6,668 nucleotides of DNA from Bacteroidota bacterium (GTDB lineage: Bacteria > Bacteroidota > Kryptoniia > Kryptoniales > JAKASW01): positions 1 to 6,668 of the forward strand of contig JAJYOS010000371.1 in NCBI GenBank assembly GCA_021796055.1. The letters run 5' to 3'. The translations under genes and the position numbers were made by a program. The stretch's first letter is position 1. Each line of letters begins with the position of its first letter. This document shows positions 1 through 6,220 of the stretch, one piece after another. Below the pieces are notes generated by a model. It saw only the letters and a list, made by a program, of their open reading frames with translations. It searched no databases and was not told where the DNA came from.

Positions 1-18
1 CAGATCAATCCCCCTTAA
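1..18 (+). repeat. Left-edge inverted copy of an internal integrase segment
   Basis: These 18 bases are the exact reverse complement of 440-457, which lies inside the integrase gene and encodes its RSIPL segment. In the plus strand the left-edge copy also reads R-S-I-P-L. Identity stops at position 19, while the left limit is cut by the window edge, so the repeat may be longer. An 18-base exact inverted match is not expected by chance in a window this size. It could be the visible tip of a second, oppositely oriented integrase fragment, or a fold-back artefact at a sequence end. Sequence after position 18 reads K-T-C-L-N-W and no longer resembles the resident integrase. Confidence 0.6.
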
Positions 19-105
19 AACGTGTCTTAATTGGCTGATCTCCGCCCACCTTAAGTGGGGCTATTGCCATACCTCGATACCCCGCAGTCTGATTTCTGAA
101 AGCGG

Positions 106-1134
106 TCAATTGCTTCGGTTAGTCTTCTCTGTCAACTTTTCGATTGCTTCCTGCAGGTCGTCGCCTCTGAGATGACTGTATATTTCTGTTACTGCTACGT
201 TTGAATGCCCAAGCAGTTTGCTTACCTGAAAGATGCTCACGCCTCGCTGGACCAGCAAAGATGCGAAAGTGTGTCTGAGACTATGGAAGTGCAGTTTCGG
301 GTTTAGCTTCGCGCGAATCACATATTTCTTGAAGTACTTGACCATGAGATTCTGGGAGATGGACTTGTGTTTGTACGCAAAAACGATCCCTGTTTCGGAA
401 GGCTCCTTTCTTCTCTGCAGGACTTCGAGTGCCGTTCGATTAAGGGGGATTGATCTGACTTTCTTGGATTTTGTTACGTTGTTCCGATTATCGAGAATGA
501 CAATCTTGTCCTGAAGGTTTACCTGCTCCCAACGCAAAGAAAGAATCTCCATTTGTCTCATTCCCGTGTTTACTGCGAACTCCACCACGTCCCTGAAGAC
601 TGGCAAGTCGATGCTCAGAAGCAGTACATGTACTTCCGCTTCGCTCAGGAATATAGGCATCTTCTGCGGTATTGAAGGTTTTCTGACTCCTTTGCATGGA
701 TTTTCGATAACATAACGCCTCGCAATGGCGTATTTGAAGGCCCCCGACAAGTAAGCCAGCTCTTTTCTCCCGGTATAGCTCGAAGTCTCTTTCGTTCGTG
801 TTGTGATGTAGTCCTCCACCATAGCCCGGTCCACGCTCGAAAGCGGAATATCCCCTACATGGCGGACAAAGATCCTGAAAGTGGATTTGTAATCCTCCGT
901 GGTCTTCTTAGCATGACGCTGTCTCGAGTATTCCTCAACCTCCCTGCTCAGTTCACTTAGCAGGATAGGGGCCAGCCGTTCACCCTGTCGCTTCTTTACT
1001 TCCTCTTGGAAGTTTGTAAGGAAGACGAGAGCGTCCTTCTTCGTTTTGGACCGCGTGCTTATCCTCATGACCCTGTGAGTGGTCTTGTCGATGTACTGGA
1101 TATGGTATCGCCCATTGCGTTTGAACAGAAACAT
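106..1134 (-). CDS. Tyrosine recombinase (phage/island-type integrase)
   Basis: This 342-residue site-specific recombinase probably integrates and excises the mobile element whose end lies in this window. The N-terminus (residues 2-40, FLFKRNGRYHIQYID onward) looks like an arm-type DNA-binding domain. Residues about 63-150 form the SAM-like core-binding domain, and about 159-336 the catalytic domain. All catalytic positions are visible: Arg193 (TGMRQMEI), a lysine near 222 (TKSKK), His284 and Arg287 (HSLRH), His310 (LLGHS) and the nucleophile Tyr319 (TEIYSHL). The length is normal for the family, with no frameshift. The ATG at 1134 is chosen because AAAGGAG lies 8 bases upstream; an in-frame GTG at 1161 lacks this support. 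The start faces the tRNA-Phe half-site about 110 bp away, the usual layout for integrases of tRNA-targeted elements. The function call is firm, but the type of element (phage, island or conjugative element) cannot be told. Confidence 0.93.
   Translation of the reverse strand: MFLFKRNGRYHIQYIDKTTHRVMRISTRSKTKKDALVFLTNFQEEVKKRQGERLAPILLSELSREVEEYSRQRHAKKTTEDYKSTFRIFVRHVGDIPLSSVDRAMVEDYITTRTKETSSYTGRKELAYLSGAFKYAIARRYVIENPCKGVRKPSIPQKMPIFLSEAEVHVLLLSIDLPVFRDVVEFAVNTGMRQMEILSLRWEQVNLQDKIVILDNRNNVTKSKKVRSIPLNRTALEVLQRRKEPSETGIVFAYKHKSISQNLMVKYFKKYVIRAKLNPKLHFHSLRHTFASLLVQRGVSIFQVSKLLGHSNVAVTEIYSHLRGDDLQEAIEKLTEKTNRSN
440..457 (-). repeat. Internal integrase partner of the left-edge inverted repeat
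   Basis: This segment is the second arm of the 18-base inverted repeat with positions 1-18. It encodes the R-S-I-P-L residues that follow the beta-sheet lysine of the recombinase catalytic domain. The arms are about 420 bases apart, too far for a simple RNA hairpin to be the likely role. Confidence 0.6.
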
Positions 1135-1244
1135 GGCTAAGACTCCTTTTGCTAAGCCCACCTATCAGCCATGATACGTTAACAATCCGGGTAACATTTT
1201 GAGCAAAAACGCTGAAATCGGGGGGAAAACCGAAGAAGCGGAGT
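1135..1244. other. Integrase leader and element end
   Basis: This 110-bp segment lies between the integrase start and the tRNA-Phe half-site. It should carry the integrase promoter and recombinase binding sites, but I cannot assign a convincing -35/-10 pair. Visible features are a GTTAAC at 1179-1184 followed by GGTAAC at 1191-1196, and a tRNA-like CTGAAATC at 1212-1219 resembling CTGAAAATC at the anticodon loop. These are weak observations. The base sequence is unrelated to a tRNA 5' half. Confidence 0.4.
1143..1149 (-). promoter_or_regulatory. Shine-Dalgarno site of the integrase gene
   Basis: Read on the minus strand, this is AAAGGAG, followed by 8 bases and then the ATG at 1134. It decides the start in favour of ATG 1134 over the upstream GTG at 1161. 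It is the only strong Shine-Dalgarno sequence in the window; the two efflux genes whose starts are visible have none. Confidence 0.7.
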
Positions 1245-1288
1245 GACTGAAAATCCGTGTGTCGGCGGTTCGATTCCGCCCCTGTCCA
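1245..1288 (+). other. Attachment site: 3' half of tRNA-Phe (GAA)
   Basis: This stretch has the 3' part of a tRNA: anticodon loop CTGAAAA (1247-1253, anticodon GAA at 1249-1251), 3' anticodon strand TCCGT, a five-base variable loop (1259-1263), a perfect T arm (GGCGG, loop TTCGATT, CCGCC, 1264-1280), the 3' acceptor strand CCTGTCC (1281-1287) and discriminator A at 1288. The 5' half is absent. Upstream bases cannot pair with the anticodon strand beyond 1245, no D arm is present, and no GGACAGG acceptor strand lies about 33 bases before the anticodon. A tRNA 3' half beside an integrase is the expected product of integration into the 3' part of a tRNA gene. Because the tRNA reads left to right, the element should lie to the left and the host chromosome should resume after about 1288. 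It is not a functional tRNA gene. Confidence 0.85.
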
Positions 1289-1290
1289 CA

Positions 1291-1437
1291 GATTCACTCA
1301 TTTTAGCCCCTTCTCTTCCCCAATTTTTCGCTTCCTTCAATACAAATCGGAATCGATGAGAATGTTTTTGTTATGGAACCGAATCTAGCCGCTGCGACTT
1401 AAGGATGTACTCGTACGATGGATGATCTTCAGTTTCT
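1291..1437. other. Intergenic stretch with no recognised gene
   Basis: From the end of the tRNA half-site to the end of the vapC relic I see no intact coding region, no clear terminator hairpin and no tRNA. It may contain decayed sequence that followed vapC, but I recognise no PIN-domain residues in it. It is part of the 575-bp stretch (1291-1866) without an intact gene. Confidence 0.5.
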
Positions 1438-1518
1438 TTATTCATTACGCTGAGAATGGCAGTAGGGGTTGTTGACGAGGATGCAAACGCGGATATTAGT
1501 GTCGAGGGGGCAATTTAT
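1438..1518 (-). pseudogene. vapC: Relic of a VapC-type PIN-domain toxin gene (N-terminal part only)
   Basis: The minus-strand frame from 1518 reads INCPLDTNIRVCILVNNP and then runs into a stop at 1438-1440. LDTNI plus a hydrophobic stretch and NNP matches the start of VapC toxins, which typically begin M-K-Y-L-LDTNI-C-I-Y; these are PIN-domain ribonucleases and the Asp is the first metal-binding residue. The codon where ATG would be expected (1516-1518) is ATA, one base from a start. Only about 26 codons remain, and the other acidic residues of the active site are absent, so no toxin can be made. It follows the vapB relic in the same frame, as expected for a vapBC pair. The assignment rests on a short motif plus this context. 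Confidence 0.6.
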
Positions 1519-1536
1519 CCGAGCAGGTCGGTCCTC

Positions 1537-1730
1537 TTATTCAGCGGCGGCTGAGCCCGGTGCATTTATAAAGCCCTCGGAAAATTCCTCAAGACTCTCA
1601 AACAGAGATCCCCGTTACTTCTTAAGGTAAAGAAGCATAATGACATCTCCGATCCTGATAATAGTTACTTCCTTACCTTCAGGCCTCTGGAATCCTGGCA
1701 ACCTCACCTTTCACCGCTTTCGAACAATTC
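1537..1730 (-). pseudogene. vapB: Relic of a VapB/VagC-type antitoxin gene
   Basis: Minus-strand translation gives, in order, LFESG (1713-1727), then in another frame VRLPGFQRPEGKEV and IIRIGDVIMLL (from 1707 down), then a TAA at 1615-1617, then LFESLEEFSEGF (1570-1605) and a second stop at 1537-1539. VagC-type VapB antitoxins, which bind DNA through a swapped-hairpin (AbrB-like) N-terminus and neutralise VapC with their C-terminus, have this order: LFxSGxSQAVRLPKEFR, xGKEVxIxRIGDxxxLLP, then WxxLFESLxxFSxDF. The piece expected between LFESG and VRLP (x-S-Q-A) is shortened by about 7 bases, causing the frameshift, and no start codon is evident. Frameshift plus internal stop make it a pseudogene. 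A decayed vapC start follows. The match is from memory of the family, but three ordered motifs make it fairly sure. Confidence 0.75.
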
Positions 1731-1761
1731 ACCAGGATTAATTGGTGCTACTTGAAAGGTG
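1705..1761. repeat. Nested inverted repeat over the vapB relic start
   Basis: The outer arms are CACCTTTCA (1705-1713) and TGAAAGGTG (1753-1761), 9 of 9 paired. Inside them lie CACCA (1730-1734) and TGGTG (1743-1747) around an 8-base centre. The left outer arm coincides with the point where the vapB relic changes frame. It could be a remnant of the module's operator, a site where a template-switch mutation disrupted vapB, or a coincidental structure. No U-run follows on either strand, so it does not look like a terminator. Confidence 0.5.
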
Positions 1762-1795
1762 CCACATAGATTACCCGAGGCCGGAACGAATTTGG

Positions 1796-1829
1796 AAGGT
1801 TGTCAATGCATGATATGACTGACAACCTC
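1796..1829 (-). terminator. Inverted repeat after the efflux operon, possible terminator
   Basis: Arms AGGTTGTCA (1797-1805) and TGACAACCT (1820-1828) pair perfectly, and one more G-U pair is possible in the minus-strand RNA (1829 with 1796). The loop is 14 bases. It lies about 40 bases beyond the stop of the RND pump gene, where the operon's terminator would be expected. The stem is only moderately GC-rich and is followed by TCCAAATTC rather than a U-run, so it is a weak intrinsic terminator at best. It might instead protect the mRNA 3' end. Confidence 0.35.
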
Positions 1830-1866
1830 AGGTTAGTCCTTCATCAACCGGGGGCGGATACCCACC

Positions 1867-4800
1867 TCAGACCTCCGTCCCGGCATTCCCTTCGTTATGC
1901 CCGGAAGATTCCAATACCTCCAGCTTCTTTCTGCCGTACGCTATTTTGGTAATCACTGTAAAGAGGACAGGCACAATGAATATTGCGAGGCCGGTGGCGG
2001 CAATCATTCCGCCGATAACCGTCCAGCCGATCGTCTGCCTTGCGTGAGCACCGGCACCTGTCGCAAATGCCAACGGAGAAACACCTAGTATAAATGCCAG
2101 AGAAGTCATAAGGATGGGGCGAAGCCTTAATCTTACCGCGTTGGTTACTGCTTCAAGAAGGGGCATTCCGTGATCCAAACGTTCCTTAGCAAACTCCACG
2201 ATAAGTATCGCGTTCTTCGCCGCAAGGCCGATCAAAGCGACCAGTCCTATTTGCGCATACACATTATCGCTTAAATGCGGCTGCAAAATCAAAGCGACTA
2301 TTGCGCCGAACGCGGCTATGGGCACCGCGAACAACACTGCAAAAGGCACCGACCAGCTTTCATACAAAGCCGATAAGAATAGGAACACGAACAGAAGAGA
2401 TAATCCGAAGATCGAGAATGTACTGCTGCTGGCATTTATTTCTTCCCTGGATAAGCCAGAAAAATCATAACCGTAACCGGCAGGCAGTACCTTTGCCGCT
2501 AGCTGGCGCAATGCCGTTAACGCCTGCCCGCTGCTATACCCCGGTGCCGCATTTCCATTTATAAGCGCGGCACGAAACATATTAAAGTGAGATATCACCG
2601 AAGCCGTCTGCGTAATTTTATAGCTTACCAGCGTACTTAAGGGTATCATACTACCCGAGGAATTTCTCACATAGTATTTCGATAGATCGTGTATAGAGGC
2701 TCTGTAGTTCGTATCTGCCTGTGCTATTACGTGAAAGTCTCTGCCGTATATTGTGAAGTCATTTACGTAGCTGCTGCCTAAATATGTCTGAATTGTATTG
2801 TAGACATCAGCTACGTTGATGCCAAGCTTCGCGCATTTGTCTCTGTTTACGGTTAAATCATACGCCGGAGTATTTGCTGAAAAAAACGTAAACACGTTCG
2901 ACAGTACCGGACTGTTGTTTGCCGCTGCGACAAATCGATCGACAACATTTGCAAACTGCTGTATGTTATCGGTACTTTGCTTCTGCTCCAGCTCGAAGCT
3001 GAACCCTCCCGTGGCGCCGAGCCCCGGGATTGCCGGCGGCGCGATCACTATTACGTTTGCGCTTTTTATTGAAGCGAATTTCCTTCTCAGCGTATTCATC
3101 ATAGCGTCCAGATGAAGCGATTTGCTGGTACGCTCGCCCCACGGTTTAAGCTGGACGAAAATAGTTCCGCTGTTGGATTTGGCGGCAAAGTTGACAACGT
3201 TGATTCCATTGATCGCGGCAAAATGTCCTACGCCTTTTGTATTCTCCAGAATGTTCATCATCCTTTTGATTACATCGATAGACCTGACCGCGGATGCGGC
3301 TTCCGGCAGCTGGTATGTAACGTACAGCCTTCCTTCGTCCTCGCTTGGGATAAATCCTGTTGGCTTGTTCATAAACAAGACTACGGTACCGGCATACACT
3401 ACAATTAAGATTATCAGGAAGTAGGGCGCCATCTTTATGCTCCTCCTGACACCTTCCACGTATGAACCGGTTGATCTCTTGAACCATTCGTCAAACTTAA
3501 AGAAGAATTTATTTAAGCCTCTCGATTCCTTAGTCAACGTTGTAGGCTTCAATATCAGCGAACACAATGCCGGAGTCAGCGTGAGTGCGACAAAAGCCGA
3601 AATTATGACAGAAACCGCTATGGTTATCGCAAACTGCTGATAGAGCTTCCCTACGATACCCGGTATAAATCCAACGGGGATGAACACCGACGCAAGAATT
3701 AACGCGATTGCCACCACCGGCCCGGAGATGTCCCTCATCGCCCTCGACGCCGCCTCCTTCGGAGACATATGCTCTTCGTCAATGTAATGATGCGCCGCCT
3801 CCACCACAATTATCGCATCGTCCACCACTATCCCAATCGCAAGCACAAATCCGAACATGGTAAGTGTGTTAATTGTAAAACCTAGCGGCTCAAAGAAGGC
3901 AAACGTGCCTATTATGGAAACCGGTATAGCCAATATGGGTATTATGGTTGCGCGCCAGTTTTGAAGGAAGAGGAACACCACAAGCACCACCAGGGCCAAC
4001 GCTTCGAGCAGTGTAATCAACACTTCGTTGATGGATTCGCGCACAACCGACACTGCCTCAAACGGTACTTTGTAAGCCACATCCTCCGGGAAAGACGCTT
4101 TAATGCGGTTCATCTCCCTATATACTCCATCTGCAACTTTCAGCGCGTTGCTGCCGGGAGATTGGAATATTAACAGAAAAGACGATCTCTCCCCGTCGAC
4201 ATAGGAATTGATTCCGTAGTTGTCTGAGCCCAGCTGAACCGTGGCCACATCTTTTAAGTATACTTCTGCCCCGGTTTGAGGATTAGTCTTCACGACAATG
4301 TTTCCAAATTGCTTTACGGAATTCAACCTGCTGTTGGTAAATACTGTATACTGAAAAGTCTGCCTGCTGTTTTGCGGGGGAGCGCCCACGGTGCCCGCGG
4401 CTATCTGAAGATTCTGCTCCGATATCGCGTTTGTCACATCGCCCGCTGTTAAGCCCAACTGGGCCATTTTATTCGGGTCAAGCCATATTCGCATGCTGAA
4501 ATTATCCGCTCTCGCGAAGATATCTCCCACGCCCGGCACGCGGAGGAGCGCGTCTTTCACAAATATGTTCGTGTAGTTGTCCAGGAAGGAAATGTTATGT
4601 GTGTGATGCGGAGAATAGATCGCGACAATCATCAGTATGCTGGACGTGCTTTTCCTTGTCGTCACGCCCAACCGTTTTACTAAGTCCGGCAGCTGAGGCG
4701 TTGCGATGCCTACACGATTCTGAATATCCATCGTTGCGATATCGGGATTGACTCCCTGCTTTAGCACAACGCTGATTGAAGACTGGCCGCTGCTTGTACT

Positions 4801-5046
4801 AGTGCTCGTCATGTATGCCATGCCGGGAGTTCCGTTTACCTGTGTCTCAATCGGCGTTGTAACGGTCTGCTCGACAGTCGTGGCGTCGGCTCCAGTGAAC
4901 GTCGCGGATATTGATACCGTTGGCGGCGTAATATCAGGATACTGACTGATAGGTAAGTTGAAAATAGAAAGCACGCCGAGTAAGACTATTACAAGTGACA
5001 TTACAATAGCTGTTACCGGCCTTTTTATAAACGTCTCAGCAATCAT
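1867..5046 (-). CDS. RND multidrug efflux pump, inner-membrane subunit (HAE1/AcrB family)
   Basis: This 1059-residue proton-driven antiporter would pick up substrates from the periplasm or outer leaflet and feed them into the adaptor and outer-membrane channel. It begins with MIAETFIKRPVTAIV, the family's usual TM1 entry, and has the two-fold RND layout: TM1, large periplasmic loop (about 33-335), TM2-6 (about 340-500), TM7 (about 540-560), second periplasmic loop (about 561-870), and TM8-12 (about 875-1035). The proton-relay residues match AcrB: Asp409 and Asp410 in TM4 (AIGIVVDDAI), Lys944 in TM10 (LAAKNAILIVEF) and Arg974 (VRLRLRPILMTS). Length is normal and uninterrupted. The positions of the AcrB hydrophobic-trap phenylalanines are Arg179, Ala610, Ile615 and Val617, so the drug pocket probably differs. 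The ATG at 5046 starts 34 bases after the adaptor's stop, without a clear Shine-Dalgarno. The substrate is unknown. Confidence 0.96.
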   Translation of the reverse strand: MIAETFIKRPVTAIVMSLVIVLLGVLSIFNLPISQYPDITPPTVSISATFTGADATTVEQTVTTPIETQVNGTPGMAYMTSTSTSSGQSSISVVLKQGVNPDIATMDIQNRVGIATPQLPDLVKRLGVTTRKSTSSILMIVAIYSPHHTHNISFLDNYTNIFVKDALLRVPGVGDIFARADNFSMRIWLDPNKMAQLGLTAGDVTNAISEQNLQIAAGTVGAPPQNSRQTFQYTVFTNSRLNSVKQFGNIVVKTNPQTGAEVYLKDVATVQLGSDNYGINSYVDGERSSFLLIFQSPGSNALKVADGVYREMNRIKASFPEDVAYKVPFEAVSVVRESINEVLITLLEALALVVLVVFLFLQNWRATIIPILAIPVSIIGTFAFFEPLGFTINTLTMFGFVLAIGIVVDDAIIVVEAAHHYIDEEHMSPKEAASRAMRDISGPVVAIALILASVFIPVGFIPGIVGKLYQQFAITIAVSVIISAFVALTLTPALCSLILKPTTLTKESRGLNKFFFKFDEWFKRSTGSYVEGVRRSIKMAPYFLIILIVVYAGTVVLFMNKPTGFIPSEDEGRLYVTYQLPEAASAVRSIDVIKRMMNILENTKGVGHFAAINGINVVNFAAKSNSGTIFVQLKPWGERTSKSLHLDAMMNTLRRKFASIKSANVIVIAPPAIPGLGATGGFSFELEQKQSTDNIQQFANVVDRFVAAANNSPVLSNVFTFFSANTPAYDLTVNRDKCAKLGINVADVYNTIQTYLGSSYVNDFTIYGRDFHVIAQADTNYRASIHDLSKYYVRNSSGSMIPLSTLVSYKITQTASVISHFNMFRAALINGNAAPGYSSGQALTALRQLAAKVLPAGYGYDFSGLSREEINASSSTFSIFGLSLLFVFLFLSALYESWSVPFAVLFAVPIAAFGAIVALILQPHLSDNVYAQIGLVALIGLAAKNAILIVEFAKERLDHGMPLLEAVTNAVRLRLRPILMTSLAFILGVSPLAFATGAGAHARQTIGWTVIGGMIAATGLAIFIVPVLFTVITKIAYGRKKLEVLESSGHNEGNAGTEV

Positions 5047-5080
5047 TTCTTATCGTATTTCTGAATTATTTACCTGAGTA

Positions 5081-6175
5081 TTAATTAGCGGAGCCACCGG
5101 CAGTTCTTCCTGCAGAGGGCAATACAACCCGGGAACCGTTTCTTAATTTCTGAACGCCTTCGGTGACCACCTCTTCACCCGGTTTTAATCCGCTTTTCAC
5201 TATGACCATATCATCATCGATGGTTCTGCCGATCTCAATCCTTCGCTGCGCCGCCGTATTGTTATGAACGACAAACACGAAGTATTCACCCATTTCCACG
5301 GTAACCGCTTTATAAGGAATTACAATGCTCTTGGAGGTATCATTGTTCAAAACTCTCACCGTGCACGTCAGACCCGGCCTCAAGAGGTTCCGGGGGTTTG
5401 GAAATACCAGCCTTGCGATAATTGTACCTGTCTGCGGATCTACCGCGCGATCCAGCAGAAGTATCCTTCCGTGGTACGGGTAAATACGTTGACCGGGCAA
5501 AACCAGAGTAAACGTTGAATCTACTTCGGAGGCTTTCTCATGCAATAAATTCGTAAACCGTCCGATCAACGCTTCATCGACGGAAAAATCAACAGCCATC
5601 GGGTTGTCGGATGAAAGCGTATTCATTAAGGTTTGCCCCGCTGTTATGGCGGAGCCCAATTTCACCTGAGAAATTCCAATGGTCCCGCTGAACGGAGCGT
5701 ATATTACCGAGTTCCTCAAATTGGTCTCTTCTCCGTTCAAGGTGCTTTCGGCCGCCTGCAAACTTGCCGACGCGTGCTCCAGGGTTTGTACCGCGATCGC
5801 GTCATGCTTCGCGAGCTCTTCATATCTCTTATAATCCTGTTGTGCTTCAATAAGATTTGCTTTTGCAACATCGTAAGCTGCCTTATATTGCTGCTGGTCG
5901 ATTCCATACAGCTTCATTCCTTTAGTCACATGCTGCCCGTCATTGAAATAAATATTAGTCAGGTAACCTGAGACTTCCGGTCTTATCTCAACTTGCTCTA
6001 GCGCCACAACGGTGGCAGGATAGCTGTTATAATACGATCCCTTCGCTTCTCTAACTTTATAAACATCCACCTGCACGGGAGGAAAAGAAAATCCTCCTTT
6101 TTTCCCGCCGCCGCACGACTCGAGCATTATTGTTAGAACGCCCAGGATAACCGCCAAATAAGTTCTGTTTTTCAT
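5081..6175 (-). CDS. RND efflux periplasmic adaptor (membrane fusion protein), probable lipoprotein
   Basis: This 364-residue AcrA/MexA-type adaptor would bridge the inner-membrane pump and the outer-membrane channel. Residues 1-20 form a short signal (MKNRTYLAVILGVLTIMLES) ending in Cys21. L-E-S-C is a lipobox with an unusual Glu at -2, and CGGGKKGG follows, so lipid anchoring is likely but not certain. Domain order is canonical: lipoyl half-motifs at about 61-91 (VEIRPEVSGYLTNIYFNDGQ) and 155-185 (VIYAPFSGTIGI), a coiled-coil hairpin at about 94-155 with arms near 30 residues as in AcrA, a beta-barrel (about 190-270, including VDPQTGTI and LLRPGL), and a membrane-proximal domain (about 285-350, VIPYKAV and LKPGEEVVTEG). 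It lies 45 bases after the outer-membrane factor gene and 34 bases before the pump gene, so all three are very likely co-transcribed. The ATG at 6175 has an AT-rich leader without a Shine-Dalgarno. Confidence 0.95.
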   Translation of the reverse strand: MKNRTYLAVILGVLTIMLESCGGGKKGGFSFPPVQVDVYKVREAKGSYYNSYPATVVALEQVEIRPEVSGYLTNIYFNDGQHVTKGMKLYGIDQQQYKAAYDVAKANLIEAQQDYKRYEELAKHDAIAVQTLEHASASLQAAESTLNGEETNLRNSVIYAPFSGTIGISQVKLGSAITAGQTLMNTLSSDNPMAVDFSVDEALIGRFTNLLHEKASEVDSTFTLVLPGQRIYPYHGRILLLDRAVDPQTGTIIARLVFPNPRNLLRPGLTCTVRVLNNDTSKSIVIPYKAVTVEMGEYFVFVVHNNTAAQRRIEIGRTIDDDMVIVKSGLKPGEEVVTEGVQKLRNGSRVVLPSAGRTAGGSAN

Positions 6176-6220
6176 ATCATCAAATGTTTAAGTGTTATTT
6201 AATTTGTTGCCCGACATCCC

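Noticed and set aside
45..59. CCCAC-CTTAA-GTGGG hairpin downstream of the integrase
   Set aside because: The 5-bp stem has no U-run on either strand, too weak to call an integrase terminator.
5..70. Minus-strand 21-codon open frame downstream of the integrase
   Set aside because: No Shine-Dalgarno, no recognisable motif, and length well within chance; it overlaps the inverted repeat at the window edge.
980..1297. Minus-strand open frame of 105 codons beginning MNLWTGAESNRRHTDFQS
   Set aside because: The N-terminal part is the antisense translation of the tRNA-Phe 3' half, a familiar artefact, and the rest overlaps the integrase gene in another frame.
1371..1445. Minus-strand 24-codon open frame starting MNKETEDHPSYEY
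   Set aside because: No ribosome-binding site or family match that I recognise; probably chance sequence in the decayed region after vapC.
2301..3640. Several plus-strand open frames of 65-100 codons opposite the RND pump gene
   Set aside because: They are antisense or out-of-frame shadows of the conserved pump gene, with no motifs or start signals of their own.
5633..5971. Plus-strand 112-codon open frame opposite the adaptor gene
   Set aside because: It is a shadow of the adaptor coding region; hydrophobic stretches come from antisense of the coiled-coil segment.
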